A stretch of DNA of 64,000 nucleotides from Marinobacter confluentis. Lineage in GTDB: Bacteria > Pseudomonadota > Gammaproteobacteria > Pseudomonadales > Oleiphilaceae. Below the pieces are notes generated by a model. The model was given only the letters and a program-made list of their open reading frames with translations, did no database searches and was not told the origin of the DNA. The stretch spans positions 868,001 to 932,000 of the forward strand of contig NZ_SRPF01000002.1 in NCBI RefSeq assembly GCF_004785685.1, in the 5' to 3' direction. This document shows, piece by piece, positions 9,001 to 17,181 of this stretch. Numbering within the stretch: position 1 is the stretch's first letter; every line of letters begins with the position of its first letter. Both the position numbers and the translations under genes were made by a program.

Positions 9001-9906
9001 AAAAAAGACCCTGCGCTAACGGCAGACGCGCTTGCGGGAGACTGGGGGTTCGTCACCCTACGCATTAACCAGACAACAGACCCTATCGATGACACTGTGC
9101 TTGTGGCCAACTTCATGGATTATGGGGCCGGCGCACTCAACATTACCGTTGACGCGACCGGTAACGCCACGTTGACAGACGAGCTTCAGTTACTGCTGCT
9201 GCAGGGCCTGAAACCGTTGCAGGATGAGGGCGTATCAATCGATCCGATCATGGAAGAAAACGGCTTGAGCGATAGCCTGGGCGCGTTCAGCATTGCCGCT
9301 GACGGCACACTGAGCCTGCTGAACGGCGAGGTCGGCGGCTTTGCCTCCCAGGGCGCGGATGTCATGACACTGGCGCTGCCCAATCCGTTCACGCCTTACA
9401 CGGTGCAGACCAAAGAATCGTCGTTGCTCACTGGCGTCAAGTTGGACCCGAATTTCCAGGCCGCTGACCTCGCCGGTAAGTCCTACGATGTAATTCTGAA
9501 AGGCTATTTTGCCGGCCAGAATTATTTTGAAACGGACATCTGGCTGCCTGGGGCCACCTTGGCCTTTGACGCTAGTGGTGGAGCTACATCGCAAAGAGGC
9601 CTTACCTTTGCTTTTACGAATTTCGGGCTGGACACAGACGTATTCGACACGACCCGGCAATCCGCGAATCTTGATCCCAACACCTGGACTTATCAGGTGG
9701 ACACAACGACCGGGCTGATCAGAATGGAATCGCCCAACTATACTTACTCGGGCGGAGGTACAGGCTTTGGTGAGCAAGTGGGTTATTCCTCTGCGGACAA
9801 CCGGCTGCTGGTTCTGGTATCGAGGTTCTACGACAATTCCGGCGGCACACCCATGGGCCCCGGCGGTACCTACATAGCCTACGCTATCTGCAACAACTGT
9901 AACTAG
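6061..9906 (+). CDS. Large Gly/Ser-linker surface lipoprotein of unknown function
   Basis: 1281-residue predicted lipoprotein. The start at 6061 is chosen because AAGGAG precedes it and a type II signal follows at once: hydrophobic core, then LTGC, then a run of glycines and serines that would hold the domains off the membrane. An ATG at 5986 would put 25 polar residues before the signal. Residues ~45-110 resemble a carboxypeptidase-regulatory-like beta domain (SGTAAAGAPLVGF). Two related ~110-residue modules follow one another at ~568-686 and ~690-790; both start GSW, contain GLEFG(Q/T)(Y/F) and end with ...EWGLSD or EYGLSD, so an internal duplication is likely. The protein is acidic, and cysteines are scarce after the lipobox apart from CIGD, ECLG and the C-terminal CNNC. 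No catalytic motif is recognised. A strong terminator follows. Confidence 0.8.
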   Translation: MIRQHTRRLWLLLYAVAAALVLTGCGGGGGGGSSSSSTPQETSSVSGTAAAGAPLVGFVGARDNAGETATANINADGSFELPLDGLSPPVLIYASGIAGGNAYQLLSVVFDDEVNGTVNITPITDLIVGNAVGGDPLTFFNNPDFTQLTQTRVEEAETALKARLKPLFDGVGVDEDFDLRNTPFNADRSGFDAALDVIDIQIDSATNTATITNRINPTQTIQNNFTQPEVETDPIVVDETELSDGVTTLQALDTLATAFAAALDAQDGTALEALVTADYLNNGEDISGLQDRLFGSDPGIEDAGELADEIRNWSLADLDTEAGTAQLNIGAAQGPWNVVRDTDSGDWQIQGNQLQFFAFVEPTHVVQSGAETPEVTAIGTLIYAGFPADTLTASPSFVSVTSGDLPILEGNLTLNSSLGRYEEFAVLEPNAIASGDQVTFNWNGEAQATYTIRRGTPDLSNGAPEITSQSADLDADTYTFEWTLPPGYDSVSVRNNFTGQTTGGEGNGFTGNPLNNEATSFTGELPAAFVPSEGDELRIIARDPFGVFVSTRLANPFADQVPPPMAEDALIGSWIARNPDRTDNAPWVQLTFLENGYYMHQELDLPFRPEEDTAGMTGLEFGQYQWDNQTGEVTNVSIVRDDNGEWGLSDLAGTNPDPLALVVDGDTLTAYNPDVGLTESTVFTRVPTNQSGIAGSWIIQDPADPTNTSVLTILEDNFYFLGTTQPADATGQPGLEFGTFTYDSATLVLNPTAVVDQNGEYGLSDPIQGFDYATVIDGFLIIDDGESFQLSEIAPGVTPSDGTVTVNYVSPDDETTPGPAVTGDFHYLRSSVGIESSRLSNPPSVFQVHFAHEGANIVDNTDGTGTLSWTDLCIGDLLIDSGASEDGRDAVFDSVSECLGISGNFDLSFTDTGLFAAVPGNTLIDPEDGSQIINGATEIDFRALDAERSLFIANEANTFQYEESNGSFTDGRDMNTHVLSKKDPALTADALAGDWGFVTLRINQTTDPIDDTVLVANFMDYGAGALNITVDATGNATLTDELQLLLLQGLKPLQDEGVSIDPIMEENGLSDSLGAFSIAADGTLSLLNGEVGGFASQGADVMTLALPNPFTPYTVQTKESSLLTGVKLDPNFQAADLAGKSYDVILKGYFAGQNYFETDIWLPGATLAFDASGGATSQRGLTFAFTNFGLDTDVFDTTRQSANLDPNTWTYQVDTTTGLIRMESPNYTYSGGGTGFGEQVGYSSADNRLLVLVSRFYDNSGGTPMGPGGTYIAYAICNNCN

Positions 9907-9927
9907 ACGGGCTCGTCTTCTCACTTC

Positions 9928-9953
9928 AGCCCCGCCTTGGCGGGGCTTTTTTT
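9928..9953 (+). terminator. Intrinsic terminator after the large lipoprotein gene
   Basis: Nine-base perfect stem AGCCCCGCC-TT-GGCGGGGCT followed by an uninterrupted T run, 21 bases after the stop codon. Confidence 0.9.
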
Positions 9954-10056
9954 CACCTGTAACAATTTCCTGGCATGTTGGCGCCGTGAAAAATCCTATG
10001 CTTTACTTAAGGTTTGCAAGTAAATGTGTAGAAAAAAGCAACAGGAGCCGTTCGTT

Positions 10057-11187
10057 TTGAAAGACCTGGTGTCAGCCGTTCCGTCTCTGCTGAACGATCT
10101 TTACGAACACGCGACAGCGCCTGACGAGTGGCCGAGATTTCTCGAGAAGTTCGCAAGGCTGTTCCGCACCGACACCGCCACCATCCGCCTGACGGATCTG
10201 AATGACCCTGTGGTCTACCAGTCATTCACGACCGGTTTTCACCAAAGCATCAACCAGTTTTACGAAACCGGCGCCGTCGAAAGAGATCCCTTTCGGGAAA
10301 CGCTTGCAACGAGTCCGCTCGGAAAAGCGGTGGTGAGCACCGCCATCATCAGCGACCGTGATTTTGAGCGCTCCGATCATTATCAGCGGATATTCCGTCC
10401 CAACGGCAATTTTTACGCCCTGGGTACCCAGTTCGAGCGGCAGAACGGCCAGGGGATGCATATTGGCGTTCACAGGGCACGACGCAAAGGCACCTTTACC
10501 CGAGAAGAACAGTCGGCTCTGGAGCTCTTCAGCCCGCACCTTCGCCGGGCGTGCGGGCTGGCCCGCCTGATGTCCGATCTGAACCAGGCCGTCAATGATG
10601 CGCGCCACGCCCTCAACAATCTTCCGTTTGGGGTCTGGCAGACCGACGGCAGGCTCAGGGTGCAATGGATGAATACTGCCGCCGAGGAAGCTCTGGCGGC
10701 ACATACCTATGGACTCGGGCTGGCCGGTAACCGCCTTAATGTCTTTGACGGCAAGCATGCAAACGCCTTGCGAACAATAGCTGCTCGACTGATTGAAAAC
10801 CGTTCCGTGACAGAAACGCTGAAACTGGACCGAACAGGCGCCTGCCTGGTGTTGACCCAGTCACGCCGGTCCAACCACGGTTTTCAGATTGGCAGATCAT
10901 TGAACCCGGGCATTCTCTGTTTCCTCCTGGACCCGGCTCGCCCTTCACAGCTCAATGAGAGGCACCTGGCCGCCATCTACAGCCTGACGCCCGCCGAATA
11001 CCGGCTGGCAAATCTCCTGGTGCGCGGGCTCGACGTCGGTGAAGCCAGCGCGCTGTTGCAGATTTCCCCCCACACCGGCCGCACCCAGTTGAAATCCATG
11101 ATGCGCAAAGCCGGTGTAAACAGACAGGCGGCGCTGCAGCGCAAACTTCTGCTGTGCGCCGACACCCTGAAAAATAACCATGGATAA
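10057..11187 (+). CDS. LuxR-type (C-terminal HTH) transcriptional regulator, copy 2
   Basis: About 376 residues from a TTG start at 10057, preferred because AGGAG lies 9 bases upstream and the N-terminus then aligns with copy 1 (3.9-5.1 kb); an ATG at 10024 has no ribosome site. The C-terminal HTH reads LTPAEYRLANLLVRG ... SPHTGRTQLKSMMRKAG. The N-terminal half shares landmarks with copy 1 (W..FLEK near the start, SPHLRRA before the middle), and a PAS-like segment follows. The last 8 bases overlap the next gene (stop inside ATGGATAA), so regulator and hydrolase are translationally coupled. The ligand is unknown. Confidence 0.8.
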   Translation: MKDLVSAVPSLLNDLYEHATAPDEWPRFLEKFARLFRTDTATIRLTDLNDPVVYQSFTTGFHQSINQFYETGAVERDPFRETLATSPLGKAVVSTAIISDRDFERSDHYQRIFRPNGNFYALGTQFERQNGQGMHIGVHRARRKGTFTREEQSALELFSPHLRRACGLARLMSDLNQAVNDARHALNNLPFGVWQTDGRLRVQWMNTAAEEALAAHTYGLGLAGNRLNVFDGKHANALRTIAARLIENRSVTETLKLDRTGACLVLTQSRRSNHGFQIGRSLNPGILCFLLDPARPSQLNERHLAAIYSLTPAEYRLANLLVRGLDVGEASALLQISPHTGRTQLKSMMRKAGVNRQAALQRKLLLCADTLKNNHG

Positions 11188-12031
11188 TTCTGTCACGCGG
11201 CAGCTCCGGCTCGCGGATGGTCGGGTTCTGAGCTATTCCGACACCGGAACCGGGCAGGGCGGCACCTGGGTTCATTGCCACGGCATTCCGGGTTCACGAT
11301 ATGAGCTTGCCCACCTGAGTGAACCGCTGGCTGCCGCGGGCTTGCGGGTCGTCGTTGCGGACCGGCCGGGTTACGGAGGCTCGACGCCCTGCCCCGGATA
11401 CGACTTTGCCCAACACACGAATGACGTTCGCCAGTTGGCGGATAATCTGGGGCTGGAGCGGTTTTCTGTGTCCGGGTTCTCGGGGGGCGGAGTGTTTGCC
11501 CTGGCGCTGTCGCATGATCTGGGCGACCGTGTTAAACAGCTCGCCATTGCCGCAACTCCGGCGGTGCCTTTGATGGCCAATCCCTTTGAGCATGCTTCTG
11601 AGCTTACCGCCGGCAGTTGGCAGGCGGCATTGGCCGATCCGGAAAATCTTGCCTACGAGCTTGAATCACTGACCCAATCAGAAGACCTGCTTTATGAGGC
11701 CATGCTGGGCGCTATGGGCCCGGCGGATATCCGGCAACTCACCTCGGACTCCCACCTGTGGACGTTCCGCAAAAGTCTGCAGACTGCCATTGCGCAGGGC
11801 TCGAAAGACGCTGCCATGGCACTTGCGCGGGATTCGCGCCTGATGGTGCTGCCCTGGCGCTTCAATCTTCAGAAACCACCCCAACCTGATCATGTGTTCC
11901 ACGGCGATGAGGACCTGCTGGTTCATGAACCGCACTTCCGCGCACTGGTCCACCACCTGCAACCAATCAGATCAGAACTTGTTGCGGGCGCGGGACACTA
12001 TGGGGTGCTGGCCAGGCTTTTCCAGCTCTGA
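11180..12031 (+). CDS. Alpha/beta hydrolase coupled to LuxR-type regulator
   Basis: 283-residue alpha/beta hydrolase. HCHGIPGSRYE forms the oxyanion-hole loop, DRPGYGGS follows, the nucleophile elbow is GFSGGG with Ser101, and the catalytic His is probably His273 (GAGHYG). There is no signal peptide. Its ATG lies inside the last codons of the upstream regulator, so the two products are made from one mRNA in a fixed ratio. The family resembles proline-iminopeptidase/haloalkane-dehalogenase-like folds, but the substrate is unknown. It is not closely similar by eye to the hydrolase at 5.2 kb beyond the fold motifs. Confidence 0.85.
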   Translation: MDNSVTRQLRLADGRVLSYSDTGTGQGGTWVHCHGIPGSRYELAHLSEPLAAAGLRVVVADRPGYGGSTPCPGYDFAQHTNDVRQLADNLGLERFSVSGFSGGGVFALALSHDLGDRVKQLAIAATPAVPLMANPFEHASELTAGSWQAALADPENLAYELESLTQSEDLLYEAMLGAMGPADIRQLTSDSHLWTFRKSLQTAIAQGSKDAAMALARDSRLMVLPWRFNLQKPPQPDHVFHGDEDLLVHEPHFRALVHHLQPIRSELVAGAGHYGVLARLFQL

Positions 12032-12212
12032 TTTTGCTCAAAAAATCATCTGAACGCTCAAAGAATGATCCAATATCAATGTTTTACATTGGTTAACATC
12101 CTCTTGATTGCCAAGCTACCGACTATTGCATAGGTTTCATTGGGCCTGCCCTTTTCGGGCCCTCCGCCCGGAACCGGCGGATTTCGATTGGCATATCAAA
12201 TGGAACCCAATA

Positions 12213-14036
12213 ATGCTTAAAAAACACCTTCTATTCAGGTCTATTCTGGCGGCGACTTTAACAACCGGACTCGCAGCCTGCGGCGGTGGCGGCAGCTCCT
12301 CTGGCGGCGGCGACTCCGGAAGTGGCAAAAGCACACCCCAGACCGGCACCTTCGTTGACAGCCCGGTTGCAGGCCTTGAATACACGCGCTCTGAGTCTGG
12401 CAACACCCGCTACCTGACCGATGAAAACGGCCAGTTCACCTACACCAGTGGTGAAAACATTACGTTCAGCATCGGCCAATACACCATTGGCAGCGTTCAG
12501 GGTAAAAGCACCGTGTCGCCCCGTGATCTCGGTGAGGACAACGGCGCTATCAACGTTGCCAGAGTGCTGCAGACCCTGGACGATGATCAGGACCCTTCAA
12601 ATGGTATTACCATCAGCAGCCAGGTCCGCACCCAGGCTAGCCAGGCCGCTACGCCAAGAGACATCTCCAAACTGGCGGATCTGAACACAATCTCGGCGGA
12701 GATACTGGCCATTGCATCGAATGGCGCCACCCAGCTTGTGTCCGAGACAGAGGCCGAAGCGCACCTCAATGAGACCCTCGACAGCCTTGGCGATTCCACA
12801 ATTCTGGACTGTTCAGACAGCAACGCCAAAAGCCTGACTGCGACGGATCTCGCCGGCATGACACTCGGGCACATCAAAGATGATGAAACCCTGATTTTTG
12901 AATTTGGTCAGGGCGTGTTCACCGAATACAACAGCGATACCACCACCCCGGGTAGCGCATTCAAACGAACCGGCACCTGGGCGTTGAACCAGAGCACCGA
13001 CTCCCTGACGCTGACCTTCGAAAGCGAAGGCCAGACGGTGAACGAGGTTTACGGCGTTTGTGATGCCGGCAACAGCATACTGTTCGAAACAGGCGAAGGT
13101 ACAAGCACAGCTTACAAGCTGAATACCGCTGTCGATGGTGCCCGCACTGCCGGCACTTACCTGCTTGGCTTCCCGGACGAAACGGGTGCCGTCATAACCG
13201 TGGGCGAAGACAACGCCCTCACCTATATTCAGGGTGAAGATGTGGTTTCGGCTTCAACAACAACCGTCGAAGGCCGAACCGCGATTAACTGGGGAATCGG
13301 CGAACCCACCGACCAGCTGCTGTTTCTCTCAGGCCAGGCAAAGCGTGCAGGGATCTATGTTGATATTGGTGAAGACGGATCTTTCTCCAGGCTGGGAACC
13401 TTCAAAAGCACAGCGCCGATCGTATCTGCAGTGCCAACTGCAGAAGAACTGAGCGGGCTGACGTCGCTTTATCGGTCAGACGCTAATGACGTCGTGACCT
13501 TCTCGCTACAGGCAGACAACAATTACGTTGAATACTACAACGACAGCTACAACGGCGATGTGCGCCAGCCTGCCGGTACGCGAGGAGGGACCTGGAGCGT
13601 CAGTAACGGAGAACTCACCCTCAATGAAACCGGTGGAGGCTCTGAAACCTATCGGGTTGCGCTGTCCGCGACGTCTCTGTATTTCGCCATGAAATCAGAA
13701 TCCGATGGAGATACTTCCGAAGTCAATCGGATCACGTCCACTTCAATTGCCAAGCCAATCACTGACGCAAGCTTTGTTGGCAGCTACACCGTAGCGATTC
13801 CAACGGAAGAAGCGACCGAAACACTGGTCATTTTCGAGGGTGATTCCTGCAACTACTCCGGAACAGGATGTAACTGGGATGTCATCGATGGTGTGGCCTC
13901 CATTACTTTCGGAGCCGACAGTGATGCAACCGCACAGGTCTGGCAGATGGCAAATCGCGCAAATGGATTCATTTTCGTGATCACCCACGAAAATGATCTG
14001 AATGATATCGAACCTGGTTTCATGTTCCGCAATTAA
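12213..14036 (+). CDS. Gly/Ser-linker lipoprotein with repeated beta modules, unknown function
   Basis: 607-residue predicted lipoprotein. The start at 12213 gives a compact signal (MLKKHLLFRS..., lipobox LAAC) followed by a Gly/Ser linker; an upstream ATG at 12108 would add 35 residues that spoil the signal. Residues ~37-100 form a domain with FVDSPVAGLEY, TDENGQFTY and ITFSIGQYTIGS, a module often seen in marine gammaproteobacterial lipoproteins. Four later segments each begin with an (A/S/V)G(M/L/T/S)-type strand and contain GTW or similar, suggesting lipocalin-like or beta-sandwich repeats. The ribosome site is weak (TGGAA). The neighbour at 6 kb shares the poly-Gly/Ser linker design, which suggests related roles at the outer membrane. 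Function is not recognised. Confidence 0.78.
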   Translation: MLKKHLLFRSILAATLTTGLAACGGGGSSSGGGDSGSGKSTPQTGTFVDSPVAGLEYTRSESGNTRYLTDENGQFTYTSGENITFSIGQYTIGSVQGKSTVSPRDLGEDNGAINVARVLQTLDDDQDPSNGITISSQVRTQASQAATPRDISKLADLNTISAEILAIASNGATQLVSETEAEAHLNETLDSLGDSTILDCSDSNAKSLTATDLAGMTLGHIKDDETLIFEFGQGVFTEYNSDTTTPGSAFKRTGTWALNQSTDSLTLTFESEGQTVNEVYGVCDAGNSILFETGEGTSTAYKLNTAVDGARTAGTYLLGFPDETGAVITVGEDNALTYIQGEDVVSASTTTVEGRTAINWGIGEPTDQLLFLSGQAKRAGIYVDIGEDGSFSRLGTFKSTAPIVSAVPTAEELSGLTSLYRSDANDVVTFSLQADNNYVEYYNDSYNGDVRQPAGTRGGTWSVSNGELTLNETGGGSETYRVALSATSLYFAMKSESDGDTSEVNRITSTSIAKPITDASFVGSYTVAIPTEEATETLVIFEGDSCNYSGTGCNWDVIDGVASITFGADSDATAQVWQMANRANGFIFVITHENDLNDIEPGFMFRN

Positions 14037-14045
14037 GCTGAAACG

Positions 14046-14080
14046 GACAGGCCGCCACCGGGCGGTCTGTCACTTTTTTT
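14046..14080 (+). terminator. Intrinsic terminator
   Basis: Eleven-base stem GACAGGCCGCC / GGCGGTCTGTC (one G-T pair) with a 4-base loop, then CA and a run of seven T, 9 bases after the preceding stop. Confidence 0.9.
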
Positions 14081-14414
14081 CAGGCATATCCCCTCCCGCT
14101 CGCCCCGGTTACTCAACAAACGTCCGCAATAACAAAATTTGACCGGCAAATTACAGAAGTGAACGAGTGCTTTGCATATGCCTGTTTTCAAAAGGCTGGC
14201 TGACGAAATCCCCGGCAATTCAATGGTTCGAGCTGCCGCGAGGCCCTTTGTCGTCAAAAATTGCAGGTTGCAACTTCATTAACAATTGCTAATCTTTTCG
14301 CAGGCTAGCATGTAGACAAACACTACACCCTTAGCCGGTTTCGACTCGCCCTGCCCTGAAGGCCATGCAGGTCACCAGCGTGAGCGAGGGACTAAAAACG
14401 AAAAGGAAAATCCG
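14081..14414. other. Intergenic region before the repeat lipoprotein
   Basis: No supported gene; a 74-codon minus-strand frame here lacks a ribosome site and family signal. A weak promoter candidate is TTGCAA (14268-14273), 16-bp spacer, TAATCT (14290-14295). AAAAGGAAAA precedes the next ATG. Confidence 0.5.
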
Positions 14415-16412
14415 ATGAAGTTAAAGTTAACGCTGCTTGCGTTGACGATTGCTCTGTCCGGATGTGGTGATGGCTCATCCACAAGGGCCCCTTCTGAACC
14501 GACGGCATCAAGCGTCAGCGGTTCAGTGGTCAAAGGGCCTGTTGCCGGAGCAATCGTTCGTATCTATTCAATGAATGCCGCTGGAGAAGCATCGGGGGAA
14601 CCGATTGCCGGCCCGGTCACGGCGGATGAAAATGGCACCTGGAGTGCCGACATTCCCGATAGCGCGGCCCGGCCGCTGCTGGTGGAAGCCACTGGGGGCA
14701 ATTACACTGACGAAGCCACCGGAGCCACGGTCAACGTGGGCGATCGCAAGCTCAGCTCCTTCCTGCCCGAAGGCGCCGAGACGTCGTCCATCAGCCCCGC
14801 CTCGGAAGTGGTGGTTCGGGCTGCACGGCGTTTCCTGGCAACCAACACGGGCGCAACGCTGGAAGAAAGCGTGGAGAGCGGCAAAACAACGCTGCGAAAC
14901 GCGTTGGGCATCGACTTTGACCCACTGACCGTCACTCCCGACGCCAACGGTGAAACCCTCGAATCCCGGCAGTATGCGGCGATTCTGGGCGGGCTCTCCC
15001 AACTGGCCGAAAACGAGAACCCGGACGCGGGCAATGCGGACACGGACCCTCTGGACACCGTGATCGCGCTTCTGGATGACGCCAGCGACGGCCAGGTAGA
15101 CGGCCAGGTGGACGGCACCGCCGTGACCATCGAAGGGTCATCGACGACGCTCCGGACTGATCTGGATGCTGACGATGTGACCCAGGCCACCACAACTTTT
15201 ACGTCCAATCCGGATAACGGCCTGACTGACGTCACTAGCTTCACCGTGACAGCCTCAGCCACTGGAGACGGAACCGTCTCACCTTTGTCAGTGTCGGTAT
15301 TTGAAGGCGCAAGCGTGGCCTTCACTCTGGCGCCCAATCCGGGTTCGGAAATCGGAGCCATAACCGGCAACTGCCCGGGTTCCCTGTCGGGCAACGTCTA
15401 TGACACAGGCGCTCTCACTTCAGCCTGCGCGCTCAGCGTCACTTTCGACGCCATCAACTACAGCGTAACCGTCGCTGACGTTACCGGTGGCACTTCCAGC
15501 CCTACCAGCGCTTCCGCCCTGTTCGGGGAAACTGTCGCTTTCGAGCTGACGCCTGACACCGGCTATGACCTGATCTCGGCTTCCGGCTGTGGCGGCTTAC
15601 TCGAAGGCACGACTTTCACAACCGGCAGCATTACCGCCGATTGCGAAATCGTACCAGTGTTTGAACTGCAGCAGCGCCAGGTTGACCTGACGGCCTCTCC
15701 CGCCAACAGCGGCACCTTTGATCCCGAAGGCCCGATAACCGTCGATTATGGTTCCGAGCTGGCCGTCACTCTAATTCCGGAAATCGGCTTTACCATTGGC
15801 GCCGTCGACACCGGGGGTGTTGTGGGCTGTGAAGGCACGCTGAGCAACGATGTGTTCACCTTCACTTCGGTGACGGCGGACTGCGAGCTGACCGCAAGCT
15901 TCGAGCCAATCACTTACACTGTGACTGGAACGGCAATTGGCCCGGGTTCTGTCGCTCCTGCATCAACGACGGTGAATTTCGGCGATACGGCAGCACTGAC
16001 TCTGACACCAGAGGCTGGTGCGGGTCTGTTTGATGTGACGGCTCAGGGATGCCCCGGAAGCGAAGTTGCAGGTGTCTATACCACTGGCTCTGTCACCTCC
16101 GATTGCACCGTGACCGCCGAGTTCCGGACCCTGTTCACCATCACGGCCACGGCCGGCGCAGGCGGCAGCATTACCCCGGCGGGCGACACCCCGGCGCTTG
16201 AAGGCGAAGCCAAGCAGTTTGATGTGACCCCTGATACCAATTTCGAGATCGACACGGTCACCGGATGCGGCGGAACGCTCACCGACAGCACTTTCATCAC
16301 GGCAGGAATTACCGGCGATTGCACCATCACCGCCACCTTCTTGGAGAACGACACGCCCTTACCCAGCGCCGTCTGGGACAGTTTCAACTGGGATGAGGCA
16401 GTCTGGCAATAA
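14415..16412 (+). CDS. Lipoprotein with five cysteine-paired beta repeats and an aromatic C-terminal tail
   Basis: 665-residue predicted lipoprotein (lipobox LSGC at residues 14-17). Residues ~35-110 are a carboxypeptidase-regulatory-like domain (VVKGPVAGAIVRIYS). Five tandem repeats of 73-79 residues start near residues 275, 347, 420, 499 and 572. Each has the pattern V-T-x-x-A...G-x-(V/I/S)-x-P, a VxFG(D/E)-like strand, a first cysteine in a GC-G-type turn and a second in a (D/A)C-x-(L/V/I/T) strand, matching the divergent InlB-B/Listeria-Bacteroides-type repeat. The paired cysteines probably form one disulfide per repeat. The protein ends VWDSFNWDEAVWQ, an unusual tryptophan-rich tail. Role unknown; adhesion or surface display is only an inference. 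Confidence 0.8.
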   Translation: MKLKLTLLALTIALSGCGDGSSTRAPSEPTASSVSGSVVKGPVAGAIVRIYSMNAAGEASGEPIAGPVTADENGTWSADIPDSAARPLLVEATGGNYTDEATGATVNVGDRKLSSFLPEGAETSSISPASEVVVRAARRFLATNTGATLEESVESGKTTLRNALGIDFDPLTVTPDANGETLESRQYAAILGGLSQLAENENPDAGNADTDPLDTVIALLDDASDGQVDGQVDGTAVTIEGSSTTLRTDLDADDVTQATTTFTSNPDNGLTDVTSFTVTASATGDGTVSPLSVSVFEGASVAFTLAPNPGSEIGAITGNCPGSLSGNVYDTGALTSACALSVTFDAINYSVTVADVTGGTSSPTSASALFGETVAFELTPDTGYDLISASGCGGLLEGTTFTTGSITADCEIVPVFELQQRQVDLTASPANSGTFDPEGPITVDYGSELAVTLIPEIGFTIGAVDTGGVVGCEGTLSNDVFTFTSVTADCELTASFEPITYTVTGTAIGPGSVAPASTTVNFGDTAALTLTPEAGAGLFDVTAQGCPGSEVAGVYTTGSVTSDCTVTAEFRTLFTITATAGAGGSITPAGDTPALEGEAKQFDVTPDTNFEIDTVTGCGGTLTDSTFITAGITGDCTITATFLENDTPLPSAVWDSFNWDEAVWQ

Positions 16413-16456
16413 TCTGTTGCCGGCTGACATAAAGAATGATGAATGAGGTAAATACC

Positions 16457-17113
16457 ATGAAAAAGCAATTTCTGACCGGCCTTCTGGCCATGGCCCTGAG
16501 CGCAGGCGCAATCGCAGGCGAAGTAACCGGATACACGGATGCCACCAGTGGCTCGGCCGCAACGGCGGCAGACATCAACGCCAACTTCAACGCTCTGATT
16601 AGTGCGATCAACGACAACAATCAACGCATCACGGCCCTGGAGGAACAGGCCGCCGGCATCAATACCGCCGAAGGCACCTACAATTTCGTCGAGATCGCGG
16701 TGGAACTGGGAGGCGCTCCTGGAACAGGGTTCTTCGACGGCTATTCCCAGATCGGTACCTGGTCCAGCACGGGCAGCTTCACCTTCCTCTCGGACGGGAC
16801 TTTCTCTGGCACTATCAATGAGACCTTCTCGATTCTTTTCGATACCACGCTTTGCGATAGCACGCAGCAGCAGTGCCGTCAGGCATACCAGCCTGACTTC
16901 AGCCAGACAGCCACGGAAAATCTAGGCGGGACCTGGACCGAGGATGGCAACAGCGTGATTGCGACCTTCCCGGAGGGTGGCTCGGTGACCTTCACCAAGG
17001 CCGGTCCCAGGCTGATGGTGCTGCAGGAGAAAAGTATCGAGGGCGGTGACGCGACCAATCCGGACCTCTTCGATTTCACCAATCTGGTATTACTGATCAA
17101 ACAGGTTAACTAA
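16457..17113 (+). CDS. Small exported protein, unknown function
   Basis: 218 residues from ATG 16457 (AGGT upstream), giving a clean type I signal peptide cleaved near AIAG-EV. An N-terminal heptad-like segment follows (FNALISAINDNNQRITALEEQ), probably a short coiled coil for oligomerisation, then a beta-rich domain with two cysteines close together (TLCDSTQQQC). It starts 44 bases after the repeat lipoprotein and ends at a terminator, so the two are probably cotranscribed. The GTW/SFTFLSDGTF wording resembles modules in the lipoproteins upstream. No family recognised. Confidence 0.75.
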   Translation: MKKQFLTGLLAMALSAGAIAGEVTGYTDATSGSAATAADINANFNALISAINDNNQRITALEEQAAGINTAEGTYNFVEIAVELGGAPGTGFFDGYSQIGTWSSTGSFTFLSDGTFSGTINETFSILFDTTLCDSTQQQCRQAYQPDFSQTATENLGGTWTEDGNSVIATFPEGGSVTFTKAGPRLMVLQEKSIEGGDATNPDLFDFTNLVLLIKQVN

Positions 17114-17123
17114 CCTAAACGGG

Positions 17124-17157
17124 TGATGCCGGGCTCAAGCCCGGCATCATAACCTTT
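17124..17157 (+). terminator. Hairpin terminator after small exported protein
   Basis: Twelve-base perfect stem TGATGCCGGGCT-CA-AGCCCGGCATCA, followed by a short T-rich tract (AACCTTTT). The HNH gene converges from the right. Confidence 0.8.
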
Positions 17158-17181
17158 TAACGCATTGAGTCATTTCGCTGA

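Noticed and set aside
12077..12091. CAATG-TTTTA-CATTG palindrome before the 607-aa lipoprotein
   Set aside because: Short arms in an A/T-rich stretch where such matches arise by chance; no promoter pairing or second copy was seen.
14033..14257. 74-codon minus-strand frame in the spacer after the 607-aa lipoprotein
   Set aside because: Contains the terminator of the upstream gene, no ribosome site, no family signal.
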